Of a stretch of DNA of 64,000 nt, positions 34,744 through 44,301 are shown in pieces. The stretch's first letter is position 1. Every line of letters begins with the position of its first letter. Location: NCBI GenBank assembly GCA_003215635.1, contig QCKC01000001.1, positions 100,316-164,315 of the forward strand. The letters run 5' to 3'. Below the pieces are notes generated by a model. The model worked only from the letters and a program-made list of their open reading frames with translations, was not told the DNA's origin and did no database searches. This stretch comes from Prochlorococcus sp. AG-409-J19 (lineage in GTDB: Bacteria > Cyanobacteriota > Cyanobacteriia > PCC-6307 > Cyanobiaceae). The translations under genes and the position numbers were made by a program.

Positions 34744-36483
34744 TTGAAGCCTCACGACCTAACAAAAACAAGCGAAATTCAGCCTAATGTAAAGGCTGCA
34801 ATTAATTTGCATCAAAAAGGGGACGTTAAAAATGCTCTTAGCCTATACAAATTAGCTTTAAAAGGACCCAATCCTCCAATTGCCGCCTTTATAAACGCCT
34901 CATCAATTTTAAGACAAGATAACGTTGACGAAGCGATCAAAATTTTAGAAAGGGGAATTAAGCTATATCCGAATGAACCTGGACCCTGGAATAATCTAGG
35001 GAATTGCTTTTTAGATAATTCATTACTTCCCAAAGCAATTGTTGCTTATCGCCAAGCATTATTACTAAATCCTTCTCTTATAGATTCTCGCATAAGTTTA
35101 GTTAGTTGCCTAGGCAAACTTGGTCATCCTCATCTTGCCTACACAATTATTAGAAAAGGATACAAATATGCCAAAACCTCTAATGAACAAGACAGATTAG
35201 CTTTGCCATTAGTAGAAACTTTATTAGCGCTTCCCGAAGAAATAAGAGGTGATTTAGATAAACTATATAAAATAACTGAACAAATAGAAGAACAACTGAG
35301 ATCTAAAGCTTCAGACAAAGATCCAACGAGAGGTGGAATTTCAGTTGCAAGTATGTGGATCAATCTTGGTGAATGGGATCGCGCAATCGATACTCGCAAT
35401 AAAATAATAAAAGACACTGAGATGTTTCTCAAAGATAATCCAGAAATGTCATTAAAAAAGGCATTCCAATCAAGTTGGCATATGTTAAGTTGGAATCTTG
35501 CGATTCATTTATTAAAACAAGGAAATTTCAAAGAAGGATGGCGGCTATATGAACATGGACTTCAAGTATCTGCAGCTGGTCCGCAACGCTGGCAAAGAGC
35601 TTTGAAAAAACCTTTCCGCCCGAGTGAAGTCCAATTTTGGAAAGGAGAATCTCTTAAAGACAAGCGATTATTGCTTCTTGGAGAACAAGGAATTGGTGAT
35701 TCAATGATGTTTGCTAGTTTAATTCCTCGTTTACAACAAGAAGGAGCAGAAATTTCTTTCTTATCTGGAGAAAGATTGCAAGAAATCTATCGACGAAGCA
35801 TGCCTGATATCAAAATTGTATCTCGTGAAGATTTGCGAGAAAAAATATTAACTCCAAAGGATTTTGATATGCAAGTTCCTATCGGGTCCATATGCCAATA
35901 TCGTTTTCATGAATTAGATGATTACTGTCCTATGAGTCCTGTCCTGAAAGCAAATTCATCACAGGTGAAAGAGCTTCGTAGTAAATACAGCGATGGACGT
36001 CCACTTATTGGAGTGAGCTGGCAAGGAGGAGGGAAACCAAACCGAATAAAACTCAAATCGATTGGATTGAAACAACTGGCACCACATCTTCGTAGAGAAG
36101 AATTCCGTTTCGTAAGTCTTCAATATGGTGATGATGGACCTCACCTAAAGCGTTTCAAAAAAGCGACAGGAATAGATGTACTTCATGACGAATCAATCAA
36201 TCCATTAACCGATATGGATAGCTGGCTCTCTCAAGTAGCTGCAATGGATGCTGTCCTTAGTATTGCGAATACGACTGTCCATGGGTCAGGTGGACTAGGA
36301 GTCCCGACCCTTTGCTTAGTCAGCAACAAATCAGATTGGAGATGGATAGAACCAGATATCTATAAAGGCAACTATTGGTACTCATCAGTAGAGGCTTGTT
36401 ACCAAACTAAAGATGGTAGTTGGTCAGAAGCTCTAAACTATATAACTGTCTGGCTCAATCAACAGCTTAAAACTAAAGTCTAG
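34744..36483 (+). CDS. TPR-repeat protein with GT9-like glycosyltransferase domain
   Basis: A 579-residue protein. Residues about 15-130 are TPR helices with the Pro-x-x-Pro and Trp-Asn-Asn-Leu-Gly-Asn patterns of the repeat. From about 290 a GT-B domain begins: Leu-Leu-Leu-Leu-Gly-Glu-Gln-Gly-Ile-Gly-Asp, then Gly-Val-Ser-Trp-Gln-Gly-Gly-Gly and Thr-Thr-Val-His-Gly-Ser-Gly-Gly-Leu-Gly-Val-Pro. This resembles GT9 heptosyltransferases and the TPR-GT proteins of other bacteria. The start is TTG at 34744. It may modify a protein or glycan; the RTX-like protein is nearby. First of a run of five coupled genes. Confidence 0.8.
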   Translation: MKPHDLTKTSEIQPNVKAAINLHQKGDVKNALSLYKLALKGPNPPIAAFINASSILRQDNVDEAIKILERGIKLYPNEPGPWNNLGNCFLDNSLLPKAIVAYRQALLLNPSLIDSRISLVSCLGKLGHPHLAYTIIRKGYKYAKTSNEQDRLALPLVETLLALPEEIRGDLDKLYKITEQIEEQLRSKASDKDPTRGGISVASMWINLGEWDRAIDTRNKIIKDTEMFLKDNPEMSLKKAFQSSWHMLSWNLAIHLLKQGNFKEGWRLYEHGLQVSAAGPQRWQRALKKPFRPSEVQFWKGESLKDKRLLLLGEQGIGDSMMFASLIPRLQQEGAEISFLSGERLQEIYRRSMPDIKIVSREDLREKILTPKDFDMQVPIGSICQYRFHELDDYCPMSPVLKANSSQVKELRSKYSDGRPLIGVSWQGGGKPNRIKLKSIGLKQLAPHLRREEFRFVSLQYGDDGPHLKRFKKATGIDVLHDESINPLTDMDSWLSQVAAMDAVLSIANTTVHGSGGLGVPTLCLVSNKSDWRWIEPDIYKGNYWYSSVEACYQTKDGSWSEALNYITVWLNQQLKTKV

Positions 36484-36516
36484 ATACAGGCATCCAAACT
36501 TCATCCTCTAAACATT

Positions 36517-37614
36517 GTGGTCTCTACCAATCTTCAAGAAAATCTGCTTGAGCTCTTTCAAGAACATAGATACCAAGCCATACTTGATAAAGTTGAAAAA
36601 GATGAAATAACCCCAGCTGAAGACCCACAAGCCTCCAAAATAGTTGCTGCTTCTCTTTTTCAATTAAATAAATATGATGATTGCCTTCTGTGGTGCGAAG
36701 GAATATCTCCTTCACTAGGAGGAGATGCATCTTTTGCTTCAATGCATGGAGCGGTTCTACGTAGATTAGGGAGGATGGAAGAAGCTGAAAAAACTTTTAG
36801 ATTCGCCTTAGAGAATCACCCTACAGACCCTTATCTAAGAAATAATTTTGCTAATTTATTAATCGATCGACAAATGTTTAAGGAAGCAGAGTCAATATTA
36901 GAAGTATTAATCAAAGAATATCCTAAGTATGAAGATGCAAAATTAAATTTCAATAGATTAAACTTCCAAAAAGATCTCGCCTCGCCAAAATCAGACAATG
37001 CAATTGCCTCTTCATTTAAATCAGATATTTCATCCCAAAAAAACAATAATCAAATTGGATTCTCAGATCCTTTAGCCGATGCATTTTCTGATGATGAAGT
37101 TCGCAGAACACAGGGAGAGGATAAAGAATCTAGTCCAAATAGCATAAACACAAACTCATTAAATCTAGATAGTCTCCCTGAAAGATCTACTGCTAGAGAA
37201 CTACAAGAGATTCTTCTTTTAGCAAGACAAACTATAGAAACCAATCCAGAAAAAAGCCTTCAAGATTGCAAGTTAGTACATAAAAAACTTGGTGCTCAAG
37301 CATCTGTTTATATAGTGGCAGGCGAAGCATATATTCGTCTAAAACTTTTTTCAGATGCAGAGCTAGCACTTTTAAATGCACTCAATTTAGGCAGTAAAGA
37401 CGCATCAGTCTTACTCAACCTTGCGAACCTAGCAAGCATGAGAGGGGACCAAAAACTTTCTGTTCATTGGTTAGAACAGCTAGCTCAAATACAACCAGAC
37501 CACCCCCAACTTGATGCCGTGAAACAAACTCTTTTCCCAAACGGTGTTCCGAGTGAAAGTTCAAATCCATTCCAAATTCACAAGAAACACCAATCTCTTG
37601 GTAACTTTGCATAA
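36517..37614 (+). CDS. TPR-repeat protein
   Basis: A 365-residue all-helical protein. TPR-like repeats at about residues 20-140 (Ala-Glu-Lys-Thr-Phe-Arg-Phe-Ala-Leu, Asn-Asn-Phe-Ala-Asn-Leu-Leu) and 240-345 flank a polar low-complexity linker (about 160-225). The start is GTG at 36517, 33 bases after the TPR glycosyltransferase. It has no enzyme motif and no signal peptide. It probably scaffolds its neighbours in the glycosylation operon. Otherwise unassigned. Confidence 0.8.
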   Translation: MVSTNLQENLLELFQEHRYQAILDKVEKDEITPAEDPQASKIVAASLFQLNKYDDCLLWCEGISPSLGGDASFASMHGAVLRRLGRMEEAEKTFRFALENHPTDPYLRNNFANLLIDRQMFKEAESILEVLIKEYPKYEDAKLNFNRLNFQKDLASPKSDNAIASSFKSDISSQKNNNQIGFSDPLADAFSDDEVRRTQGEDKESSPNSINTNSLNLDSLPERSTARELQEILLLARQTIETNPEKSLQDCKLVHKKLGAQASVYIVAGEAYIRLKLFSDAELALLNALNLGSKDASVLLNLANLASMRGDQKLSVHWLEQLAQIQPDHPQLDAVKQTLFPNGVPSESSNPFQIHKKHQSLGNFA

Positions 37615-37620
37615 ATAAAG

Positions 37621-39231
37621 ATGGCCTATCCTCTGGCCTCGAGACTTGCCCTATTTTTTGATGCTAAAAAGTATCAAAAAGATGGAGAAGTATCCCGCAA
37701 AATGGGTAGGTTTATGGCAACCCAAAGTTTTACAGACGCTATTCATAAATATGGTGGAGCAAAGCCAATTATCTTTAAACGAGATTTACCAAGTAAGGAT
37801 TTACGTGAATCAAACATTCACTGGGAAACATTATTTGCAGGGGATATTAATTTAGAGCCTCTTGGCCAAGAAAGAGCTTGGTCAGACCCTCGTAGATTCA
37901 GCTTATTAGGAATCACTCATACATTAAGTACTCCTGCATCTTTAAATATTTTACCAAAACTAATTTCAGCACCACTATATGACTGGGATGCCCTGATATG
38001 TACAAGTAAAGCAGCACATTCTTTAGTAGAGAAATTCTTCGAACATGCTGAAGAAAATTTAAGATTGAGGGGTGGGGAACCAGCAAATAGAATACAACTA
38101 CCAATTATTCCATTGGGAATAGATGCTGCTTATTTCAAGCAGAATTTTTCTAAGTTATCCTCACGTCGAAAGCTAAATATTGACAATGAAGCATTTGTGG
38201 TTCTTTGGACTGGGAGATTCGAATTACATTGCAAAGCGCATCATGTAGCGACATTTAGAGCTTTAGCTAACGCTGAATCTTTAAATCCAAAGAAAGAGTG
38301 GGTTTTATTAATGTATGGAACCGCAGTCATGCCTAATATTAGTGAAGCATTAGTTGAAGCAGCCTCGAAAATTTGTCCAAAGGTTGATGTAAGGTTTCTA
38401 GATGGACACAATATCGAAATAGGAGAGTTGGCACGCTCTTCAAGCAATGTATTTATCTCTCTTGCCGATTCATTACAAGAAACATTTGGATTAACACCTA
38501 TAGAAGCTATGGCATCAGGATTACCTGTCATTGCTAGTGATTGGAATGGATACCGTGACACAATCATTTCAGAAAAAACTGGTTACCTTATTCCTACAAG
38601 TATTTATGAAGCAGGGATAGAAGAAGAAACATTACTACAAATGGCATGCTATGAAAATTTTCTTGATTATGTTAGTGCCAAATTATCAAATCAGGTAAAT
38701 ATTGATTTCCATAAAGCTGGTAGTGCATTAGCTCATCTCTCAAGATCTGCAGAAAGAACAATTGCGATGGGGTCCCTTGGCAAGCAAAGAGTCCAAGCAA
38801 ATTACGATTGGCCAATAATTCTAAAAAAATATAGTGAATTGCTTGATGAACTAGCTGAAAGACGTAATTCTGCTTTCGCCAACTCATCATTAAAAAGACT
38901 AGAAAATATGAGAAATATTCCATCATTTAAAGAAGGTTTCCAAGATTGGCCGACAAAATTTATTGCGAGAGATATCAAACTAAAGATTTCAAATAAGTAT
39001 TCAATTACAAACTATATGGATCTATTAATGAATAAGATTTATCGTAAACAAATACCATCCGAATCAATTCTAAATGGGGTATTGAATTATTTATCAAGTC
39101 ATGGTCCTTCAAGTTTTGATGATATAACTAATGGGCAATCATATAAAACTATTAGTAAAAATCATTTACTTATTTCACAAAGCATAGGATGGCTTATGAA
39201 GCATGGATTTATTGAGGAAGACAAACAATGA
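37621..39231 (+). CDS. Family 4 glycosyltransferase with C-terminal extension
   Basis: A 536-residue GT-B enzyme. The GT4 domain covers about residues 1-410, with Val-Leu-Trp-Thr-Gly-Arg-Phe-Glu near 195 and the donor-site motif [14 protein letters not shown] near 290. The last 120 residues are an unusual helical extension with no known domain, containing a Tyr/Lys-rich part. Its stop overlaps the next gene by four bases (ATGA). Confidence 0.87.
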   Translation: MAYPLASRLALFFDAKKYQKDGEVSRKMGRFMATQSFTDAIHKYGGAKPIIFKRDLPSKDLRESNIHWETLFAGDINLEPLGQERAWSDPRRFSLLGITHTLSTPASLNILPKLISAPLYDWDALICTSKAAHSLVEKFFEHAEENLRLRGGEPANRIQLPIIPLGIDAAYFKQNFSKLSSRRKLNIDNEAFVVLWTGRFELHCKAHHVATFRALANAESLNPKKEWVLLMYGTAVMPNISEALVEAASKICPKVDVRFLDGHNIEIGELARSSSNVFISLADSLQETFGLTPIEAMASGLPVIASDWNGYRDTIISEKTGYLIPTSIYEAGIEEETLLQMACYENFLDYVSAKLSNQVNIDFHKAGSALAHLSRSAERTIAMGSLGKQRVQANYDWPIILKKYSELLDELAERRNSAFANSSLKRLENMRNIPSFKEGFQDWPTKFIARDIKLKISNKYSITNYMDLLMNKIYRKQIPSESILNGVLNYLSSHGPSSFDDITNGQSYKTISKNHLLISQSIGWLMKHGFIEEDKQ

Positions 39232-40259
39232 CAAACTTAATTCCAAACAAACCACGTTATTGGCTTGCATGTCATCCTGATCTCTCCAAGCCTATCGGAG
39301 GAGTAAAACAAATACATCGATTAGGAGAAGCATTAAATATTTGCGAAAGGGAAGCAACAATAATACAAGGAGATCATGATTTCCACCCCGGTTGGTTTAA
39401 AAGCTCAGTGAAAACAACTTCTTTGTTTGAATGGAGTAAACGCAAAGATTTATCAGAATCATCTGATATAGTTATACTTCCAGAAACATATCTACCAAAT
39501 TATATAAATTACCCTCATAAACTACCTACAATAATTTTTAATCAAAATGGATATTATAGTTTTGGACTAGAAAAGACAACTGAAGCCAAGAAAAGTCCAA
39601 CTGAAATTATCAAGCTGTATGAAAATAAAAGAATAATTCATGTACTATGTGTATCAACTCATGATCGGGAATTATTAATTAATGGTCTAGGTTTGAAGCA
39701 AGACAACGTCAGCCTCTTAATTAATGCTATTGAAACTAATGTATTTCGTCCAGATAGAAAAAAAATAAAACAAATAGCTTTTATGCCACGGAAAAATCCT
39801 AACGACTCTCTAATAGTAAAATCATTAATTAATAATCAAAGACAACTCTCAAGCTGGAGAATGGTCCCTATTGACAAGTTTACACAAGGACAAGTAGCAA
39901 ATATTCTTCAAGAAAGTCTTGTCTTTATGTCATTTGGATTTCCTGAAGGCTTTGGGCTTCCTTTAGCTGAAGCCGCTGCTTGTGGATGTGCTCTTATTGG
40001 TTATTCTGGACTAGGTGGACGAGAAATAATTCGTTTGGCTGAAGCAAAAAATACTGGTTGGGAAGTAGAGTTTGGTGACTGGAATGCTTTTCTTTCTGGA
40101 CTACTTAGTTTAGAAAAAATGATACATAATAATCATAATGAGCTGCAAAAATCCTTAATGAATGTGGCAAATACAGTGCGGACTTCTTATTCATATCAAG
40201 CAATGATAAATAGCATCAGACAAGCCTTGCCAAGATGGGAATCCAAACTAATTAAATGA
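39228..40259 (+). CDS. Glycosyltransferase, GT4-like
   Basis: A 343-residue GT-B protein. The donor site [17 protein letters not shown] (near 240-260) is clear. The N-terminal half is shorter and more divergent than in the neighbours; a phrase [11 protein letters not shown] opens it. Both ends overlap the neighbouring genes by four bases, so it is translated with the GT4 before it and the sialidase-fold gene after it. Confidence 0.85.
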   Translation: MTNLIPNKPRYWLACHPDLSKPIGGVKQIHRLGEALNICEREATIIQGDHDFHPGWFKSSVKTTSLFEWSKRKDLSESSDIVILPETYLPNYINYPHKLPTIIFNQNGYYSFGLEKTTEAKKSPTEIIKLYENKRIIHVLCVSTHDRELLINGLGLKQDNVSLLINAIETNVFRPDRKKIKQIAFMPRKNPNDSLIVKSLINNQRQLSSWRMVPIDKFTQGQVANILQESLVFMSFGFPEGFGLPLAEAAACGCALIGYSGLGGREIIRLAEAKNTGWEVEFGDWNAFLSGLLSLEKMIHNNHNELQKSLMNVANTVRTSYSYQAMINSIRQALPRWESKLIK

Positions 40260-41446
40260 TGTTCTCACCGATCAATCAAGCACTAGATTTAAACAAAAAA
40301 ATTAGATATAATCGTCTATATTCGAGTCCCTTTCAACTTGGCATATGGTCTCTTATAGAGCCTAGAGGAAGTCAAAACCATGCTCCTCAACTATGTTGGA
40401 TTACTCCTAATACTTTAGGTTGTGTGTGGATGTCCGGTGGTCGCGAAGGTACTGCGGGTATGGGAATTATGTTTTCTGAATTAAGAAATAATAAGAAGGA
40501 ATGGAGTTCTCCTAAATTGATTTCACAGGACCCTATTAAATCCGAACAAAATCCTTTGTTATTTACAAATGAAGTAATGGGGGCAAAAGAAATCCATCTA
40601 ATACATACAGCACAATCTGTTAGAGAACCTAATGAAATCTCCAAAGAAGGTGAAGCCTTTTCTATGCAATGGACAGCATCTCTTCGACATCAAACACGGA
40701 ACACTGAGAAACGTCGATGGAGTAATGCCAAAGATCTTATTGATGAACCGGCTTTTTGCAGAAACCCTCCAATTCGTCGTCAAGATGGATGCTGGCTTTT
40801 ACCGATTTATCGCAGCCTAGAGACTGGAGGAGCTTTCGGACATGATTTTTCAGAAGTCCTTTTATTATCAGCTGATTGTCAAACCCCCAAACAGCTGATA
40901 AAGATACCTTCAAGTATTGGAAGAGTGCATGGCTCTATTGTCGTTTCTAGAGACGGTTCACAACTTCTACAATTCTTTAGAAGTCGTTTGGCAGACAGAG
41001 TTTATAAATCAATCGGTAGTCTCGACGGATTAAATTGGGAGGCACCACAACCCACCGAACTTCCAAATAACAACAGTTCTATACAGGCAATAAGACTTCA
41101 TTCTGGTCGGCTAGCGATCATCTTCAATAGATTCTCACTAGAAGAGTATCCTGCTAATTCAACAGATTGGGGAGAGGCGATTTGGCCTCGTACAAGGTGG
41201 CCATTAAGCATTGCTTTAAGTGAAGACGATGGAGAGAGTTGGCCCCTAATTCGTGATATCGATCATGGAATAGGATTCGCAGGGCAAGCAAATTGGATGT
41301 TGAATGAACAACTTGCTTACCCAACAATTGTGGAAGGAATTCCAGGTGAACTTCACATTGCATATTCTTGGGGAGGTCGTCAAGCAATTCGCTATATCTG
41401 CCTAAATGAATTTGAAATACTAGGTTTTGAAAGCAATTCCTATTAA
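40256..41446 (+). CDS. Sialidase-fold (BNR_2) protein
   Basis: A 396-residue protein that looks like the BNR_2 group of neuraminidase-fold proteins. An early motif Asn-His-Ala-Pro-Gln (41-45) then Gly-Gly-Arg-Glu-Gly-Thr (61-66) matches the substrate-side region. An Asp-box Ser-Glu-Asp-Asp-Gly-Glu-Ser-Trp is at 322-329, and Tyr-Pro-Thr-Ile near 361 follows. No signal peptide is seen, so it appears cytosolic or carried with the glycosyltransferase operon. Possible roles are trimming a nonulosonate or another uronic-type sugar, or a lectin-like role. Substrate is inferred only from the context of the nonulosonate operon. Confidence 0.75.
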   Translation: MMFSPINQALDLNKKIRYNRLYSSPFQLGIWSLIEPRGSQNHAPQLCWITPNTLGCVWMSGGREGTAGMGIMFSELRNNKKEWSSPKLISQDPIKSEQNPLLFTNEVMGAKEIHLIHTAQSVREPNEISKEGEAFSMQWTASLRHQTRNTEKRRWSNAKDLIDEPAFCRNPPIRRQDGCWLLPIYRSLETGGAFGHDFSEVLLLSADCQTPKQLIKIPSSIGRVHGSIVVSRDGSQLLQFFRSRLADRVYKSIGSLDGLNWEAPQPTELPNNNSSIQAIRLHSGRLAIIFNRFSLEEYPANSTDWGEAIWPRTRWPLSIALSEDDGESWPLIRDIDHGIGFAGQANWMLNEQLAYPTIVEGIPGELHIAYSWGGRQAIRYICLNEFEILGFESNSY

Positions 41447-41645
41447 ACAGAGCTCCAAGAGAAAACTAAAATATCGATATAACTAAGATATAGTAAAATT
41501 TGATTTCTGTATCCAAAGTATGAATAAAAGGCAATAAAATAATTCTTATGATAAATTTAGATGAAATAAATAGATAGATAGAAATGAAGCTTATGAATTA
41601 AACCCATTTTCTGGCCACATAATCCTAACTATCTAACATAAGTGC

Positions 41646-42473
41646 ATGGAATCTTCTTCAGAGAGTGTGATCCTAATAACACTTGATTCTTGTCGCTTTG
41701 ACAGTTTTCGCAAAGCAAAAGCTCCTAATTTAAAATCAATTGGTCCACTACATTGTGCTCAAGCGCCAAGTTATTTTACCTATGGAAGCCATGCTGCAAT
41801 TTGGATGGGATTTACCCCGGGATTAACTAATTCTAAACAACCATGGCTGAATCCAAAAGCTGGAAAACTTTTTAGGATGGCTAATGCAGGATTCATAGGA
41901 GACACTTCCGATGGAATTAAATTAACTGGTCCTAATATTATTGAAGGATTTAGACGTTCAGGTTACCGCACTATAGGAACTGGAGCCGTAGGCTGGTTTG
42001 ACCCATCAACAGAAACAGGGGCAATCCTTGGTGATCCATTTGACGATTTCTTCTACCCAGGGAATACTTGGAGTCTAAAAAAACAATTAATGTGGATAGA
42101 GGAAATGTCTTCTCGACAATCTTACTCAAAACCAGTATTTATTTTCCTAAATATTGGAGAAACTCATGTTCCTTATTGGCACGAAGATGCTGAGTGGGCT
42201 AGAGAACCCTCTCCATGCATTCCCTTTGGAGGAAAGCAATGTTCAAGAAGAAAAAGTAGAAGACAACAAATTAAATGTATTGAATGGGTTGATGAGCAAG
42301 TCAAAACGCTTATAAAAAGATATTCCTCAGATACAATTATTATGTGTGCAGATCATGGAGATTGTTGGGGAGAAGATGGTCTGTGGGAGCATGGGGTCAG
42401 TCACTGGGCTACCCTCACAGTTCCATTATTAATGAGAGTCAAAGGAATACCAGTAATTAATAATCCCAAGTAA
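41646..42473 (+). CDS. Sulfatase/alkaline-phosphatase-superfamily protein
   Basis: A 275-residue metal-dependent hydrolase-like protein. Residues 11-20 (Ile-Thr-Leu-Asp-Ser-Cys-Arg-Phe-Asp-Ser) fit the first metal-binding Asp of the superfamily, and Cys-Ala-Asp-His-Gly-Asp-Cys-Trp-Gly-Glu (about 238-247) is the second metal site. Ala-Pro-Ser-Tyr-Phe-Thr near 40-45 is where the nucleophile should lie, but the sulfatase Cys-x-Pro-x-Arg is not present, so it may transfer or hydrolyse a phosphate ester instead. It is shorter than most. It has its own upstream gap of 199 AT-rich bases with a possible promoter. Convergent with a sulfotransferase gene (17-base overlap). Confidence 0.7.
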   Translation: MESSSESVILITLDSCRFDSFRKAKAPNLKSIGPLHCAQAPSYFTYGSHAAIWMGFTPGLTNSKQPWLNPKAGKLFRMANAGFIGDTSDGIKLTGPNIIEGFRRSGYRTIGTGAVGWFDPSTETGAILGDPFDDFFYPGNTWSLKKQLMWIEEMSSRQSYSKPVFIFLNIGETHVPYWHEDAEWAREPSPCIPFGGKQCSRRKSRRQQIKCIEWVDEQVKTLIKRYSSDTIIMCADHGDCWGEDGLWEHGVSHWATLTVPLLMRVKGIPVINNPK

Positions 42474-43296
42474 TCCCATAGTGAGTATCCAGCCATTTGT
42501 AGGTGGATTCAAGCTTCATCCTTATAGAATTCCTAAACTGATTATTTAATTTTTTTGCTTCGCCTAAACCAGAATTTACCTTCGGAAGGTTAGCATTCAG
42601 AAGATTAGGGTCTATTCTTAGAAACTCAAGCAATAACCTAATAGTCTTTTCCGAATTATCAAATAAATCTTCACTACGTATAATTAACATCTGCTCATTA
42701 GAAAATAATGATCTATATCTTCGTAGTTGCTCATCATATCTACTTCTGGAAAGATAACTATGTTTCTGATAACTATAATGATTACCATCCGGTTTAGAGA
42801 TAATCAAATCAGAACCATTTAATCTATGTTCTTCTTGCTCAAATGCTTCTTCCATAGAAAGATTTTCATATCCATTTCTACAAGCATGAAAATATTGAGA
42901 AATAGCTCTTTCAACAGGATCTCGAAGTAAGGCTATTAAAAGACAATTAGGCATCTTTTTTTTGATGCGTGCAGGCACCTCTTTATGAAAAAGATAAAAG
43001 GGTGTTATATCACCCCTTAATTGTCCTGGTCTGGCTTCTAAAAAATGGTTGGAATACCAATCAAGAGGTTGATGAAAATTCTGACTAAAATAATGAACTT
43101 CTTTAATATTTGGCAAAAATATATCTGGATGGAGTCCTAAAAGTTGATGAAGACTTGTGGTACCACCTTTTTGAGTACCCAATACTAAAAAATGTGGAAG
43201 AGATCTGACACACTTAAGCCCCAATTGACCTTCTATAAGGCGTATGCTGTTCAAGATGTTGTATGCATGAATCATATGTTTGTGATTGGTTGCCAC
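42457..43296 (-). CDS. Carbohydrate sulfotransferase
   Basis: A 279-residue PAPS-dependent sulfotransferase. The 5'-phosphosulfate loop Leu-Gly-Thr-Gln-Lys-Gly-Gly-Thr-Thr-Ser-Leu is at about residues 39-49, and the 3'-phosphate site Leu-Leu-Arg-Asp-Pro-Val-Glu-Arg-Ala-Ile-Ser at about 132-142. It resembles heparan-type N-deacetylase/sulfotransferases of bacteria. The stated start is a GTG at 43296; an ATG at 43275 seven codons in is more likely. Divergent from, and overlapping, the sulfotransferase on the other strand. Confidence 0.88.
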   Translation of the reverse strand: MATNHKHMIHAYNILNSIRLIEGQLGLKCVRSLPHFLVLGTQKGGTTSLHQLLGLHPDIFLPNIKEVHYFSQNFHQPLDWYSNHFLEARPGQLRGDITPFYLFHKEVPARIKKKMPNCLLIALLRDPVERAISQYFHACRNGYENLSMEEAFEQEEHRLNGSDLIISKPDGNHYSYQKHSYLSRSRYDEQLRRYRSLFSNEQMLIIRSEDLFDNSEKTIRLLLEFLRIDPNLLNANLPKVNSGLGEAKKLNNQFRNSIRMKLESTYKWLDTHYGITWDY

Positions 43297-44292
43297 CGAT
43301 CAGGAACTTCGTTACTAGCAAGTATTCTTACTCAGACAAAGGCAGAGTGCAAAGACAAGACTGCCTACGATATTCCAAATGAACGACTAAGAGCACAAAT
43401 TGACAATCCTGGAGGTTTCCAGGAAAGCAAACAACTTGTGCAAGCAAACGAATTGATGCTGTCTTGGTTAGGGATTGACTGGCAAAATCCACCATTGCAT
43501 CCTATAAACTGGAAAAATAGTGAAATATTTCAAAGATTATTTGCCTGGAGAAACGATTTTAGAAAATATGCATTGCATTTGGATTGGCTAGATAAAGACC
43601 CAAGACTTTGCATTACTTATCCTGCTTATATACACTTGTTGCTGAAAAGAGTGCCAATTGCGGCAATTATAAGAGACCCTTTAGAAGTTTGCTGCTCTTT
43701 ACATGCTCGAGATGGGTTAAATATTTCTCATGGATTAATGATTTGGTTCTTATACAACCAACACCTTTCTAAGCATCTAAATGATTCATATGATGTATTA
43801 ATTGCTTATCAAGATCTTCTTGATAATAAGAATCAAATCCCATCAAGATTATCAAAGTTTCTTTGTCAAAGGAATTTGAAGCAAAAAGTTGATGAAACCT
43901 TCATAAGGAATTCAATAGCTAATTCAATGAATAGTAATGTTAATGCAAAATGGTATCGCTCTAATAGCCTTATAAGTCAAGACTTATGGAATATGCAAGA
44001 AGGCAAAATACTTTTGTTGGAATGTCAAGAGATATATAAACAGATCATTGAATCTGATTGTCAAATATCAAAATTCCGAACAGCGTTCTCTAATACACCA
44101 GAAACGATACGAGAAGCTTATTCGATATATTCCTTTAATATGCATCGCAAGACAGAAACAGATTTAAATTCCAGACAAGACTCAGAGAAAGAAAACACCA
44201 TTCTCAGAAGTCAATTAGAAGCAATCAAACAATCAACTAGTTGGAAAATTACAGCTCCAGTAAGATGGTTAGCAAAATTAATCAAGGTTTAG
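43267..44292 (+). CDS. Sulfotransferase-like protein with coiled tail
   Basis: A 341-residue protein from ATG 43267. The P-loop Val-Ile-Gly-Cys-His-Arg-Ser-Gly-Thr-Ser-Leu-Leu lies just after the start and Ile-Ile-Arg-Asp-Pro-Leu-Glu-Val-Cys (about 137) is the second PAPS site. The last 45 residues (Glu/Lys rich, then Trp-Lys-Ile-Thr-Ala-Pro-Val-Arg-Trp) form a coiled coil and a tail common in glycan enzymes. The upstream reading frame extends to 43192 through the divergent gene, but the ATG cluster 43267-43276 is the better start. Confidence 0.85.
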   Translation: MNHMFVIGCHRSGTSLLASILTQTKAECKDKTAYDIPNERLRAQIDNPGGFQESKQLVQANELMLSWLGIDWQNPPLHPINWKNSEIFQRLFAWRNDFRKYALHLDWLDKDPRLCITYPAYIHLLLKRVPIAAIIRDPLEVCCSLHARDGLNISHGLMIWFLYNQHLSKHLNDSYDVLIAYQDLLDNKNQIPSRLSKFLCQRNLKQKVDETFIRNSIANSMNSNVNAKWYRSNSLISQDLWNMQEGKILLLECQEIYKQIIESDCQISKFRTAFSNTPETIREAYSIYSFNMHRKTETDLNSRQDSEKENTILRSQLEAIKQSTSWKITAPVRWLAKLIKV

Positions 44293-44301
44293 GGCATTAC
44301 A

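Noticed and set aside
38241..38567. Minus-strand open frame of 108 codons
   Set aside because: Opposite the donor-site region of a clear GT4 glycosyltransferase.
41560..41590. Short GATA microrepeat in the AT-rich gap
   Set aside because: Only about three copies; within chance for AT-rich spacer and no stem or known box.
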